From Avena insularis (lineage: Eukaryota > Streptophyta > Magnoliopsida > Poales > Poaceae): 64,000 nucleotides of DNA. Position 1 is the stretch's first letter. Every line of letters begins with the position of its first letter. The position numbers and the translations under genes are program-made. The notes below the pieces were generated by a model, which worked only from the letters and a program-made list of their open reading frames with translations, was not told the origin of the DNA and did not search any database. This document shows, piece by piece, positions 24,967 through 35,970 of the stretch. The stretch lies in the NCBI GenBank assembly GCA_023614405.1, contig CM042690.1, positions 522,862,293 to 522,926,292 on the forward strand, in the 5' to 3' direction.

Positions 24967-26537
24967 TAAAGGGACATTCTATGATAGCTAGTATGGTTAA
25001 TGAAAGTACAAGTAAAGCTGTTGAACCTATGATCGCAAATGTGAAAGGCTTTGACACTAAATATGTAGAAGAGGGACACACTATCCTTTGTAAGGATATC
25101 CCTAATATTATTTCACAAAGTAGTGTTATGAGAGCTAGTGTCCCTTTGTTTTCTGTTAGGATAAGTGATCATTGATACAATGGTTCTTATGATAGTTATA
25201 TCTAAATTTATGCATGATACTGAAAGTTATTATGAGAGAGGAAAAACTATTCTAATGCATCTCAATAATATTAAGTTTCCTCGTTTTAGGCTTAAAGTCT
25301 TTATGTGGCACTTGTTTTGCCTTCTTATGCTTGCAGTTTCGGGTTTCAACAATTTATTTGCTTACAAAGTTCCCTTACATAGAAAGCGGGTTAGACTTAA
25401 ACATGTGCATTTTTTCTTCTTAATGCTCTCTTTCACTTCAATTCATATTCTTATGTGAGCATCATTGAAATTATCATGCCTATCTTAATGGCTATAAAGA
25501 AAGAGCTTTTTTGGAGACAACCCAATATATTTTTTCTTTCAGTTTTTTTGAGTCTTGGAAGTTATTACTCCGGTAATATACTCTCCTTATCCTTTTTGTT
25601 TGTATTTTGTGTCAAGATCAACCTCTAATGAGAGAGAAGTAAGATTTGGGGAAGTTGCTGTCCCGAAACAGATTTTTGTGCTTCACCTAAAAATTTGTGA
25701 GAGATATCTGTATGTCGGATTCAGTTGTAATTTTTTGTGCTTCTGCCCCAGGTTTTTATTTAACTTTCGTTAGTTTTGCACTTTTTGATTTGAGCAACAG
25801 AAGATTTTCGAAAAAATTGATCTTTACCTGCTGGCCTGTTTTGACAGATTTTTGCGACTCTTGCATTTGCTTCTTAAATCGATTTCCTTTTTAAATTTTT
25901 TTTGGGTTTTCGAAAGGATTTGCTACAGTAGCTTATGATTTGATGGATTTCAGTTGAAATTGAACCTAAAAGGTTTATTACCTCGCTTACACTAATGTTG
26001 CTAATGAGAATTGTGTGAAGTTTTGTGTGAAAGAAATTTCCGGGTTAGCGGAGAAAATGGTGTAATAAAAAAGAAAAAGGTTTCATGACTCAAGCAATAT
26101 GTGTATGAAGATGAAGATATTGATGTTATTCAAGCGGTGACTCTGAAAGAATCTACTACATGCCAAATTCAGAGACCTGCAGAGTCCGTTTTCGAATAGG
26201 TAACAGTTCTGGTAAGAAAAGTTCCACGAAAATTCTGTCTAGTTATATTTTTTGGAATTTTTATCCAACAAGGAAAGCAACAAAGAGAAAGAGGGACGGA
26301 AACTGAGCCAGGGTGGCTCACACCACCCCCTGGCACGGGCCCCCTGGCCACGCCAGCAGGTGGTGTGGCCACCTCGGACTCCGTCTCCGACCCGTTTTCT
26401 CCCAATGCCTTCCTTTTGTTGTAAAAATTCATAATATATAATCCCCCGGATCCCCCAAGGTTCATATATCGTGTTCTCCTCGTGTTTTTGTTTCGAGCTG
26501 TTTCTGCTAGGAACTATTCTTAAAATTTAGAAGCACA
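24967..26537 (+). other. Gypsy 2 internal region after gag, mostly non-coding
   Basis: This stretch has short frames only. Bases 25620-25870 match the minus strand of gypsy 1 at 7310-7060. Bases 26280-26400 (CACCCCCTGG and GGTGGTGTGG motifs) resemble the promoter part of the gypsy 1 and gypsy 2 LTRs, which suggests an old LTR-derived piece inside the element. Confidence 0.5.
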
Positions 26538-27074
26538 ATGGTCTCCGCCAAGGATAAGGGAAATGAGCCTATGGAGGAAGATCTCCAAGACCCCGAGCAG
26601 GAGAAGGAGATCAAGAGTGAAGATGAAGAGGAGGCAAAGAAAGGCCAGCATCCACACACCGGCACTACCATTGCGAGCATTGGAGTGTTGGCAAACCCTG
26701 CCAAGATAAAAAGGACTACACAGATGTAAACTGGAGGGAAGCCTCCCCGTCACTGTTTGGCTCCACGGTCACTTCCTCCACGCACCAAGAATCCCTTCCA
26801 TACCCTTATCCACGAGCATCAGTTCCAGAATATGCCCAAGGAGAAACTACCCTCCAATTGGGATATGCCTCGTTCTAACCATGCAGGAAAAGAAGACTTC
26901 AAGGAGGAAGAGTGGGGAAAGAATCGCAAGAGCTGGAATTCACAATCCGACGTGATCATGAGCCGCATTGAGCAAAACTCGGAGTTGATTCGTACTCTCA
27001 CCTTCGAGATTGAGGACTTGGGTAAATTAATCAAAAATCTCATCGAGAGAATACCACCACCACCGAAGGAGTAA
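26538..27074 (+). pseudogene. Gypsy 2 accessory frame of unknown function
   Basis: Two frames in the same phase (26538-26729 and 26757-27074) are separated only by a TAA at 26727. The first part is acidic and Lys-rich (EEDLQDPEQEKEIKSEDEEE); the second ends in a likely coiled coil (SRIEQNSELIRTLTFEIEDL) and PPPPKE, with about 178 codons in all. I recognise no domain. It lies between gag and the 3' LTR, where pol would be in a complete element. It could be a family-specific protein or a chance frame; codon-level comparison of relatives would decide. Confidence 0.4.
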
Positions 27075-28813
27075 TTCGTCATCAGGTTTTGGCATCCCCT
27101 TGGTTTGTTCCAAGCTTGGGGGAGTGTCGCGGTATCACATCACTATCTTCTATCTTTTTACCTTTTAGTAGAGTCATATCATGAATAGAGAAGTTATCAT
27201 GTAGGATGGTTTGCATTATGGAAGTGTCCCCCTCTCGTTAGGTATCTATGTATCCCTTGGAGTGAGTTGCCGTTATGGAATATTAATGAGAAGTTCTATC
27301 ATTTACTCTTTTGCATATCTTATATTAGTTTTCAATTTGTGTTTATATGATTGATCTTGTCGTTAGTATTGGTATCACTTTGGGATCATTGAGTTAATTT
27401 AGTTGGTTTTGGCAAACCTGGCTCGGTCAGTAGCAATACTATTTTTGAGAGTTGAATGAAAAAGATAAAAGTACTCTTAAAGAAATATAATTTCATCATC
27501 TTTCTTTCTTGATTTGCTCATAAGTTTAGTATTCTCTAGTTAAGATCTTTTGTGCTTCCAAGGAAGATTGCATGTTTGTTTTTATCACTTGTATGTTTGT
27601 TTGTTTCCTTTAACTATTATGCTTGCTGCTCAGCCTTGCTAGCCAAAACCCTGTACTGAGAGGGAATGCTTCTCGTGCATCCAATCCTTAAACCAAAACC
27701 TATGCCATTTGTGTCCACCATACCTACCTACCTACTAGCACTATTGCTATTCCAAGTAAATTCATGTTTTGGTTTAAACTTGTTATGTGAAAATTAGTGA
27801 TTAAAGCTCTCACGAACTTGATGGCACACTTTACTTTCTTGCACTTAATAAACTTGAACCATTGTGTCCATCTTTGTTGCGTATATGCTTGCGCTTTATA
27901 AGTTGAAGTTAGCGGAACCATGTATCATGGGGAACGCTTTCAACATTGCACTGGTACTTTGTACCTCGTTGATATCATGATTCTTTTGCAAATAAAACAA
28001 TCGCTGAGATGCTCATTGTCTGCTTGCCTTGTCATTTTGATTATGGGATATCTCCGGTATCATGTGCAAGGGGTACCCTATTGGCGGTTCTCTATGATAC
28101 ATATGTATTTACAATGACAAGAGCTTACGTGTGACTGAAGTTGAGTAGCATGAGGTTCGGTACTCGTAAGTAAGGACATGAGATTTCAACTTATAACTTG
28201 TCAAGCATATCCTCTTAGTTGTGTCACTTTAACCTTAATCACTTAAATATGCCTATGATAGTGGCAATGAGAGCTGAAAGCTAATAAGTACCATAATTTT
28301 TGGAAGCTCTTTATGAAACTTGAAATCCCTGCTTCCCTCTGCGAAGGGCCTATCTTTTACTTTTTAGTTGAGTCAGTAAACCTATTCCCTTCTACCTCAG
28401 CAAGTATTTTGAGTTGTTGTGTTTCATTCATTCATATGATGATTTATTCAATCATGTTTCTTATGTTCCTTGTTTTGCACATTGCTCTTATCTTGGTGAT
28501 TACTACTTTGAAAGCTATCATTGAAAACCCTTTATTTGTGAACTCCTGCAAATTGTCAACTATTCTTCGACCAAGAGCTAAGTTTGCCATTACCAATTAT
28601 GATTTACTTTATGTATCTTTATTGTGTTTCCTTTACTTATTGCAAGTTAAGTTATATAATAGTGAGTTGTCTTCTATTATGATTTATGTATTGATGAATG
28701 TGATGCTTCTTCTCCGTATTCTTTTATCGACTCTTCACTCCATAAACCTGAGGTCATGTTTATTGAGCTTAGTTTTCGCTCGGGGACAAGCAAAGTCTAA
28801 GCTTGGGGGGAGT
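27075..28813 (+). other. Gypsy 2 3' non-coding region and polypurine tract
   Basis: Long 3' region ending in the polypurine tract GCTTGGGGGGAG (28801-28812) against the LTR. Blocks at 27770-27995 and 28180-28320 match the minus strand of gypsy 1. A 167-codon hydrophobic frame (28313-28816) overlaps the polypurine tract and is probably not a gene. Confidence 0.65.
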
Positions 28814-30319
28814 TGATACGTCCATTTTGCATCACTATTCTATATCATAATTTACTATTATTCATTGATATATTTCATATTAAGAGATGATACTTATGTT
28901 ATTTCATCTGTTTTTTGCATGGTTGATGACTTTTGGAGCATGGACCGCTGCCGTCAGGATTCTGATGGAAAAGGTGTTATTTGGAGGCAAAATTCGTGAA
29001 GATTAGAAAATTTGGGAAAATACATGGAAAATTATATTTTTCTAGAAGACGAAGATTGCCAGAAGGGGAAGTGCAGATGGGCCACAGGGGGCCCACACCA
29101 CCCCCTGGAGCGGGCAGCCCTAGGCCGCGCCAGCAGGTGGTGTGGCCACCCTAGCCCACTCCAAGCTCCCCCCTCTAGCGTATATTATCCTCCTAAAACC
29201 CTAAGACTTGGGGAGCGACCACGGAAATATTCCGCCGCCTCTACGGGGCGGAAAACACCGAGAGAGAAAGATATCTCCGGCAGATAGAATTCTGCCGAGG
29301 GAATTCCTTCGCGGAGAGGGGAGTTCGTCGCCATCAACACCACCATCAAGCTGGACTTCATCGGGGTCATCATCATCACCACCATCATCTCCACCAGCAC
29401 CATCATCACCACTCCATACCGCTGTAACAATTGGGTTGAATCTTGCATAGTGCTTAGGGGAAACTTTCTCGGTGTTGATTACTCCTTGTAGTTGATTCTA
29501 TTGAGTGAACCATTGAATTATTGTTTATGTTTAGATTGTTACATATCATTATGTCATCTCTGATCATGATCCATATGATGTCTTGTGAGTAGTTCGTTTT
29601 TTTAGGACATGGGAGAAGTCATGTTGTTAGTAGTGGAATTGTGTTCAGAAAGATTCAATGGTTTGATATTTAAGTTGTGATGTATTTCTTCTAGTGGTGT
29701 CATGTGAACGTCGACTACATGACACTTCACCTATATGGTCCTAGGGGAATGCATTGTGTATTTGGCTACTAATTGTAGGGGTTACCGGAGTAACAGAAAC
29801 CTGAACCCCCGTTAAGAAACCTTTGCACAAGGGACGTCAGGGTCTTAGAGTTTAAAGTTGTGGTTAGGTTTCTACCTTAATTACTTTCTTGTACTTGTGG
29901 ATGCTTGCAAGGGGTATAATCAAAAGTATGTATTAGTCCTAGGAAGGTTGGTACATTAGCACAGGTTCACCCACACAACACTTAGCAAACTAAAGAAGAT
30001 TAATCAACTATATGAAGCAAAATCACTTGACGATATTCCCATGTGTCCTCGAGAACGTTTGGTCATCTTAAGTAATACAATCGGCTTGTCCTTTGCTAAA
30101 GAAAGCATTGGGACACTTGCTGCATTTATTCTTACTGTCTTTTATTTACTCCTACTTTATTTACCTGCATTATCAAAAACCCCTAAAAATCCGTTTGCTA
30201 AGTATTTACAGAGAATTCCTGCTCCAAGCCATTCGCCAACACCTTCTGCTCCTAGTTGGGTTCGACCCTCTTACTTATCGAAAATACTGTGATGTACCCC
30301 CTATACTTGTGGGTCATCA
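28814..30319 (+). repeat. Gypsy 2 3' LTR
   Basis: 1506 bp, TGATACGTCC to GTGGGTCATCA, collinear with 13915-15423. TSD TGGGT follows at 30320-30324. Confidence 0.92.
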
Positions 30320-30324
30320 TGGGT

Positions 30325-31530
30325 TGAGGCGGCGCATAGGCAGGAGCTGGAGCAGGCAGACGGTACGGAGGTGGTGTCGGGCCGTACGCAAGCCGGTAGC
30401 CGAAGCCATTGGCTGCAGTCGGCGGAGCACCATAGGCGGCGACATGGGTAGCAGGGAAGTGTTGCGATGCAGCCCCGACATGCCTTACCGAGACACGGTG
30501 CTCTATAGCCTAAAGCTAAGCATATAGATCACGAAGGGGCATAGGGCCCTGGTGCGCATTGAAGACCTCATAAAGGGCATCGTAGTCATTGTCGTGTCCA
30601 GCAAGAAGATAGGAGATGAACTCGGTGTCACGGAGGTTCATCGATGCTGGCCAGCGAATCAGCAAGAGCCTTCATCTTGTGGAAGTAGACATTGATGGTC
30701 AAGTCATGTTTCTTCAACTCCGCCATCTGTTGGTGGATGCCAGAGGAGCCCTCAATGGATGACGATGCAAAGGCGCCATTGAGGGTCTCCCAGGCTTCAC
30801 ATGCGGTGTGGGCAAACATCACCATACCAAGCACACCCTCCGTCATAGATGAGACGAAGGCTGAGAGGATGGACTGGTCCTGCTGGATCTAGTGTTGATA
30901 GGCCGGATTGGCCTGAGGCAACATCACCCCACCGGTGTGCATGACACCGACACAATTAGGAGGGCAGGGCAGCGAGCCATCACCATACCCCATGAGCAGT
31001 TGGTTTCGAAGGAGGGCAGCGACATACGCCTTCCAGAAGAGAAAATTCTTGGCGGATGATGATGGAAGATTGGATGTTGATGATGCCGGGAAGCACGATG
31101 TTGGAGAAGGTCGGCGCCGGGGCATTGGTGAAGGCGGCACCGACCAGATGGGCAGGTGGCGGCGGGAGTTTGCCAGCCACCAAGGCTGGTGCAAACCCCG
31201 CCAGGTCATTGGTGTACGCAGCGCCCATCTGAGGGTGCGAGATCAGGACGCCCATTGATGGCGGCATGTTGAAGGCGGCGGGTGCAGTGGACGACGACAC
31301 GGCGAGGGAGTCGGTGTACAACATCGCTAGAGGGTCGGTGTATGGTGCGATAGAGAGTAGCACCATGGGGACGGATGACGCGACGAAGGGCGCGGTCATC
31401 ATGGGGATCGATGGCACGATAGGGGGCGCCGATGTCACAGGGAGAGAAGATGCAGAAGGAGTGGTGGTTGAAGGTTCGAGAAGACGACGACGGCGGCGGA
31501 AGAGGTGTGCGGCAGCTAGGTCAAGAGGCT
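30325..31530 (-). pseudogene. Copia B gag, N-terminal and central part
   Basis: The minus strand from the primer site reads a Pro/Ala/Ser-rich N-terminus, then a copia gag with FLFWKAYVAALLRNQLLMGY (about 31045-30985), AFVSSMTEGVLGMVMFAHTA and HDLTINVYFHKMKALADSLA (to about 30630). An Ala/Gly/Tyr-rich part leads to the gypsy 2 insertion at 30320. It is broken by frameshifts near 31080 and a stop near 30893, and it continues at 13914. Confidence 0.8.
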
Positions 31531-31543
31531 ACCTCTGATACCA

Positions 31544-31680
31544 TGAAAACCTAATAGGTTAGGTAGAATTGGGGCTGGCTTGGCACACAAGGGTTGGCTA
31601 TTCATCTCATTATATAGATCAAGGGGTTACATGGTTAGGTACAATACACATCTAACTCTACATATACACGTATGCTAACA
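31544..31680 (-). repeat. Copia B 5' LTR
   Basis: 137 bp. On the minus strand it starts TGTTAGCATACG and ends TTTTCA, directly before the initiator-Met primer site TGGTATCAGAGGT (31543-31531). A TATA-like TATATAATG lies in the middle. The short length fits Ale/Retrofit-type copia. Confidence 0.85.
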
Positions 31681-32048
31681 CTCTCTTCAAGATGTAGCAT
31701 GTATTGTACCACAACTTTTCGCAATCCAAGTCATCTCATCATCATCTGCAAGGCTGATGGTATCATCAGGAATTGTAGTGATCTACTCCTCAAGAGTGGA
31801 ATCGACGTTGTCATCATGTTCTTCATGCATGAGAAACATAATATCCTCAACCGTAGTAATCAGACTCCTCTCCCTATAACTATCACTATATGTTTGTTTT
31901 TGAACTTTTTCATTATGTTTGTGTTTCTTGCATTGTTCATAATGCCACTTAATGTGGCCCTTCTCATGGAAGTGATGGCACAAATAATCAACATACTTGT
32001 TTTTGCCTTTTGATATGATTCTACTTATTTCTACTCTTCCTTCTCCCT
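31681..32048 (-). pseudogene. Copia A gag zinc knuckle and protease start
   Basis: The minus strand reads a basic stretch, a degenerate zinc knuckle (LCHHFHEKGHIKWHYEQC, about 31960; second Cys replaced by Phe) and then WIAKSCGTIHATS (about 31720), which matches the copia protease start W-I-x-D-S-G-A but has lost the catalytic Asp. The reading stops at the copia B insertion at 31680. The rest of copia A pol is not in the window. Confidence 0.65.
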
Positions 32049-32620
32049 TGTGAGTCAGGCCTGTACCCGACATTGGCCTAAATCCACGATTCCTGCCCGC
32101 GATGACCTTTGACGATCAAGGACCCAAAGGCCTAGATCTAGAAGCTCACCAAGCGACCTAACCTCAACCGACCAAACCAGTGGGGCTACAAGATGGCTCT
32201 CTAGAGACCCAGAAGACCAGACAGACGTGAAAGTAAGATAGGAGATCACTATTACGTGCAAGCCAGTATGAAGACCTAACGTGACTAAGAAGGACTCAGC
32301 CACCATCAACCCCTATAAGTACCCGAAGACATTTACCATAAGGGAGACACGCCATAATCGCCATAGTCTTCGCCATTATCCTTAGTTATAGCTCTAGATT
32401 CATCTGTCTTGCAAGGTGTTATTATGAACCCACTAAGATCATCTTGTAGACACATTGTACGATCTCTCGATCTTCTTATGAATAAAGTCTGAGGTATTCC
32501 TCCTATTAGCCACATATCTTCGTCTTTAAGGTTCAAACCTGCTTGCCCGAGCCATCCACCGAACAAATAAACTCACTTTCGTTCCCTGAAAGCGAGCACG
32601 CGGAGGGATTGTGAAAACTA
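32049..32620. mobile_element. Putative 572-bp solo LTR in copia A gag
   Basis: Copia A gag reads through if this block is removed. It starts TGTGAGTCAGG, ends GAAAACTA and is flanked by TCCCT (32044-32048) and TCCTT (32621-32625), a 5-bp TSD with one mismatch. It holds no coding domain. The right end TA instead of CA weakens the call. Family not recognised. Confidence 0.5.
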
Positions 32621-32625
32621 TCCTT

Positions 32626-33310
32626 CATCAGACTTAGTCACTAAGATTTCAGAATGTGAGGAAGAGCCGTTTTTATCAGCAATTTTTATCGACTCTTCAT
32701 TTAGTAAATTGGTCTTCACAAGGTTCCAAGCAATAACTCCGTTAGGTGTTGGATTGCACATGGTGAATTTGAGGATCTTCAAAGTGTGTTGTAATGATCC
32801 AAGTAGAAGCAAGACTCTCACTTCATCATAAAATGTGATTACCATTGAAGATAGCTGATTTGTAATGCCCTAAAATTCATTCACATGATCTATAATTGAA
32901 GTTTCCTCCTTGTACCTCAAAAGCATCAATTTCTGGATCAAGAATATCTTGTTGGTACCTTATGTGTGGGCATACAAATCCTCCAAGTTTTTCCATAAGG
33001 TGCATGCATGTGTCTCATCAATGATAAGGAAAAAACATTAGCATCCACCCATTGCTGGATGAACCCACAAGCTTAGAGATGAAGTAGCTCCCACTAATCT
33101 TGTATCATATCACTAGGCATCTCAGTGGAGAACACCGGCTTCCAGTATTCTTTTGCATACGACAAGTCTTTCATCTTGCTCTTCCAAACTCAATAATTTG
33201 TACCATTCAATGATATCATTCTATTGCTATTCACTTCCATCCTTCACCACAAGCAAATGCACTCAGTCCAAAATAATCTTTGCTCCAAAAAATAATACAA
33301 ACTGAACATC
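32626..33310 (-). pseudogene. Copia A gag
   Basis: Starts just inside the primer site (TGGTATCAGAGCT, 33323-33311) and reads leftward. The copia-type gag is recognisable by its position and by remnants such as WIQQWVDANVF, TWKNLEDLYAHT and HSEILVTKSDEG. Several stops and frameshifts. It belongs with the LTR at 33330 and with 31681-32048. Confidence 0.6.
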
Positions 33311-33387
33311 AGCTCTGATACCACATTATTGGGGGAGATACACAACCCAACAACTTGTGATGAACTTCGAGGATAGTTTCAATCAAC

Positions 33388-33641
33388 ACATATGCAATGG
33401 AAATAAAACAACGATAAAATGCACAAGTGACACAAGGATCTACGTGAAAAAACTCTTCAACTTAAGGAGGAAAAACCATGGCTATGGACCAACTGGTTCA
33501 CACAAGTTCCACTATAAGAAACATGGGTACATAGTATTCTCTAGAACATGTAGAGATATACAACACATTCAGCATGTTGCCAACCGGTAAAACAACAACA
33601 ACAACAACAACAACAACAATAGCAATAGAAATAGCAGCAGC

Positions 33642-33682
<41 letters not shown>

Positions 33683-34175
33683 AAGGAAAGCTTGGGACAA
33701 AGTAGAGATGTCAGCGTTTTTGTCCTCTTCTGTAATTTGCAAACTTTTTTGAACCACTGATCTTATCAACACTAAACTTGGTAGAAAATCAGGCATATGT
33801 ACTCCCAACATACATGCAATGGAAATAAAACAACGAGAAAATGTGCAAGTGACACATGGATCTACGTGGAAAAAACTGTTCAACATGAGGACGAAAAACC
33901 ACGGCTATGCACCAAATGGTTCACGCAAGTTCCACTATCAGAAACCTGGGTACAGAGTCTTATCTAGAATAACTAGAGATATACAACATACTCAGCATGT
34001 TGCCAGTCGGTAGCAACAACAACAACAACAACAACAACAGGAGGAAAGATTATGACAAAGCAGAGATGTCATAGTTTTTGTCCTCTTTTGTAATCTGCAA
34101 ACTCTTGTTAAACCACTAATCCGATCAACACCAAACTTGGTAGATTAACACGGATATGTTCTCCCAACATGCATA
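33388..34175 (+). repeat. Tandem duplication of about 0.4 kb inside the copia A LTR
   Basis: Unit 1 (about 33388-33807) and unit 2 (about 33808-34175) are collinear over most of their length: both start near ATGCAATGGAAATAAAACAA, include GTTCCACTAT and CAGCATGTTGCCA, then a CAA tract, then TTTTTGTCCTCTT and CCAAACTTGGTAGA-like text. Unit 2 has a shorter CAA tract. Confidence 0.8.
33590..33684 (+). repeat. CAA microsatellite
   Basis: Nearly pure CAA/AAC repeats with a short interruption rich in AGC and AAT. A shorter tract in the second duplicate lies at 34014-34039. On the minus strand it gives a false poly-Leu reading. Confidence 0.9.
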
Positions 34176-34427
34176 TCAAATTTCAGCTCAATCGGACACT
34201 GTTTGCCTACTCAAAGTGTTTGCCTATCAAGACTGCTTTGTACTGAAACTATCGCAGTCCGAACTGACTAAACTGTTCTAAATCTGATGCTACATTGACC
34301 CAAATCTAAAACCAACATTTAAAGTAAGAAACAACTCACCCAGTTTGGAGCCAATTCAAACACGTTTGAGTCTCCAAACATCTTCGTCTTTTTTGTTTCT
34401 CGTGGTATTTTTGTGTGTTCTCTCACC

Positions 34428-35892
34428 CACTGCTAGGAAAACAACTATAGATAGACAATCTATTCTGTGGCGCATATGCAGAACCATGCGCCACAAAAAA
34501 ATCTGTGGCGCATATAGAAAAAAACACCACTGAAATTTGGCAATTCAGTGGCGCACGGAACCCATATGCGCCACAGAAATGTGGATTTCTGTGGCACATA
34601 TTTCCCCGTGTGGATTTCTGTGGCACGTATTTCCCCGTGCGCAACTGAAAGTGATGATTTTGTGGCGCATATAGACATATGCGTCACAGAAAGTTGATGG
34701 GACCAAAAACCAAAAAAGGGGGGAGACAATTCTATGGCGCATATCCATATATGTGCCACAGATAGTGATTATTCTGTGGCGCATATAGACATATGCGCCA
34801 CAGAAAGTGGAAAACAGATCCCACACTCCCCCTGGATCGCCTTTTCAGTTTTGTAAAAAATAAATGAAAATGATAAAAACTTCAAAAAAAACAACCCCTT
34901 TGAGTTGTAGTTATATTTTGTGGTGTAGTTGTAGGGAAAATTGAAAAACATGAATTTCGATGTATTTTGCAAAAAAAAGGTCATGGCGCGGTAAAAAGGC
35001 TATAACTTTTGCATATGATGCCGGAAAAAAATGTTTAACCTATCAAAACGATCATCTCGAAATTTCCTACTCGATTTCAACTCTGAAAGCCATTGAAGAT
35101 TTTACAGATTCTCCAAGTTCAAAAAGAGTAAAAAGTTATGGCCAAAGAAAAAAAATCGTGCAAAAAAATAAAAAAGGGAGACAATTCTGTGACGCATATG
35201 TCCAATATGCGCCACAGAATTGTTGGCGGGATTCGAAATTTGAATCCCGCTGATGCCCCTTCTCCTTATATTCCTCCACTTCTTCTCCCCTTCTCCCTCT
35301 CTTTTCTCCTTCTTCTCCCCTTCACTTTTCCTCCCCTCCTCCTCCACTCTCCGGCGACCTCCTCCTCCACCTCCGGCCATGGCCTCCTCCACCTTGGTGA
35401 CCTCCTCCACCTCAGTGACCTCCTCCTCCGGCAACCTCCAACACCACCGGCGACCCCATCCTCCACCTCCGGCTACCTCCTCATCCTCCACCACCACCTC
35501 TAGCGGTCTCCTCCGACCATCTCCGGCGAGCCTTTCCTCCACTTCCGGTAGCCTCCTCATCCTACTACTCTAACCACCTCCGACGACCTCCTTCTCCTCC
35601 GGCCATCACCTCTGATGAACCACTCCTCTGGCGACCCCCCACCTTCGGCCAGATCTGGCCGCTTTTTTTAGAAATTCAAAAAAAAATCGGTGGCGCATAT
35701 TGCAATATGCGCCACAGGAAGTTGACATTTGGCCCGCCTTTTTTTTAAATTTAAAACAAAAAAATATTTCTGTGGCGCATATCAATATGCGCCACAGAAA
35801 AAATATTAGTGACGAGGTAACAGTGACGCATCTGATATGCGCCACAGATATGTAAAATACGTGCGTCACTGATAAGCCTTTTCCTAGTAGTG
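34428..35892. mobile_element. Non-autonomous CACTA transposon
   Basis: 1465 bp. The ends are CACTGCTAGGAAAA and, inverted, CACTACTAGGAAAAGG; the TSD is ACC (34425-34427 and 35893-35895). Inside are many copies of CTGTGGCGCATAT and its complement, mostly paired as short palindromes (near 34466, 34550, 34665, 34735, 34775, 35190, 35690, 35775 and 35825), as expected of CACTA subterminal repeats. The centre is an A-rich block (34850-35180) and a CCTCC-rich block (35260-35640). It has no transposase. Confidence 0.92.
35260..35640 (+). repeat. CCTCC-rich low-complexity block inside the CACTA element
   Basis: A degenerate repeat of CCTCCTCCACCTCCGG-like units. Long frames exist on both strands only because of the composition. 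It could be a captured piece of a gene 5' end or an expanded simple repeat; I cannot tell which. Confidence 0.7.
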
Positions 35893-35970
35893 ACCCTCAC
35901 ACAATGTCAGCCATAATGACCTGCTTGCTTAGGGTGGCTAGGATTTACTTTTCACTCTTCTTGAGAAACA

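Larger units (their letters stand above)
13915..30319 (+). mobile_element. Gypsy 2: non-autonomous Athila-lineage element carrying copia C
   Basis: LTRs at 13915-15423 and 28814-30319. Flanks are CGGGT (13910-13914) and TGGGT (30320-30324), a 5-bp TSD with one mismatch, and copia B gag reads through when the element is removed. A tRNA-Asp-type primer site lies at 15435-15452 and a G-rich polypurine tract at 28801-28813. Without the inserted copia C the element is about 7.9 kb. It has gag but no recognisable RT, RNase H or integrase. It shares its 3' internal region with gypsy 1 although its LTR is different. Confidence 0.9.
3011..31680 (-). mobile_element. Copia B: nested, rearranged Ty1/copia element (Ale/Retrofit-like)
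   Basis: Outer limits of a minus-strand copia element. From right to left it has a 5' LTR (31544-31680), an initiator-Met primer site (31543-31531), gag, an inverted integrase-RT block, RT-RNase H, a polypurine tract and a 38-bp piece of the 3' LTR. Two gypsy elements (3162-11195 and 13915-30319) interrupt it; removing them leaves about 4.2 kb. The 137-bp LTR and the integrase motif FGCACWPHLRPYN fit the Ale/Retrofit (Hopscotch-like) lineage. It lies in the protease start of copia A. The left target duplication is hidden by the LTR at 1-3010. Confidence 0.8.
33330..35970 (-). repeat. Copia A 5' LTR, split by a CACTA element
   Basis: The inner edge is fixed by the primer site: the LTR ends in CCCCCA on the minus strand at 33330, six bases before TGGTATCAG. 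The LTR continues across the CACTA element and probably ends near 35970, but without a second copy the outer edge is uncertain. It contains an internal tandem duplication and CAA tracts. Without the CACTA it is about 1.2 kb. Confidence 0.55.

Noticed and set aside
33569..33886. Minus-strand frame with a long poly-Leu tract
   Set aside because: It is the antisense reading of the CAA microsatellite.
35102..35573. Frames of 106-152 codons on both strands in the CACTA element
   Set aside because: Products of CCTCC-rich low-complexity DNA; Pro/Ser/Thr-rich on one strand and Glu/Arg-rich on the other.
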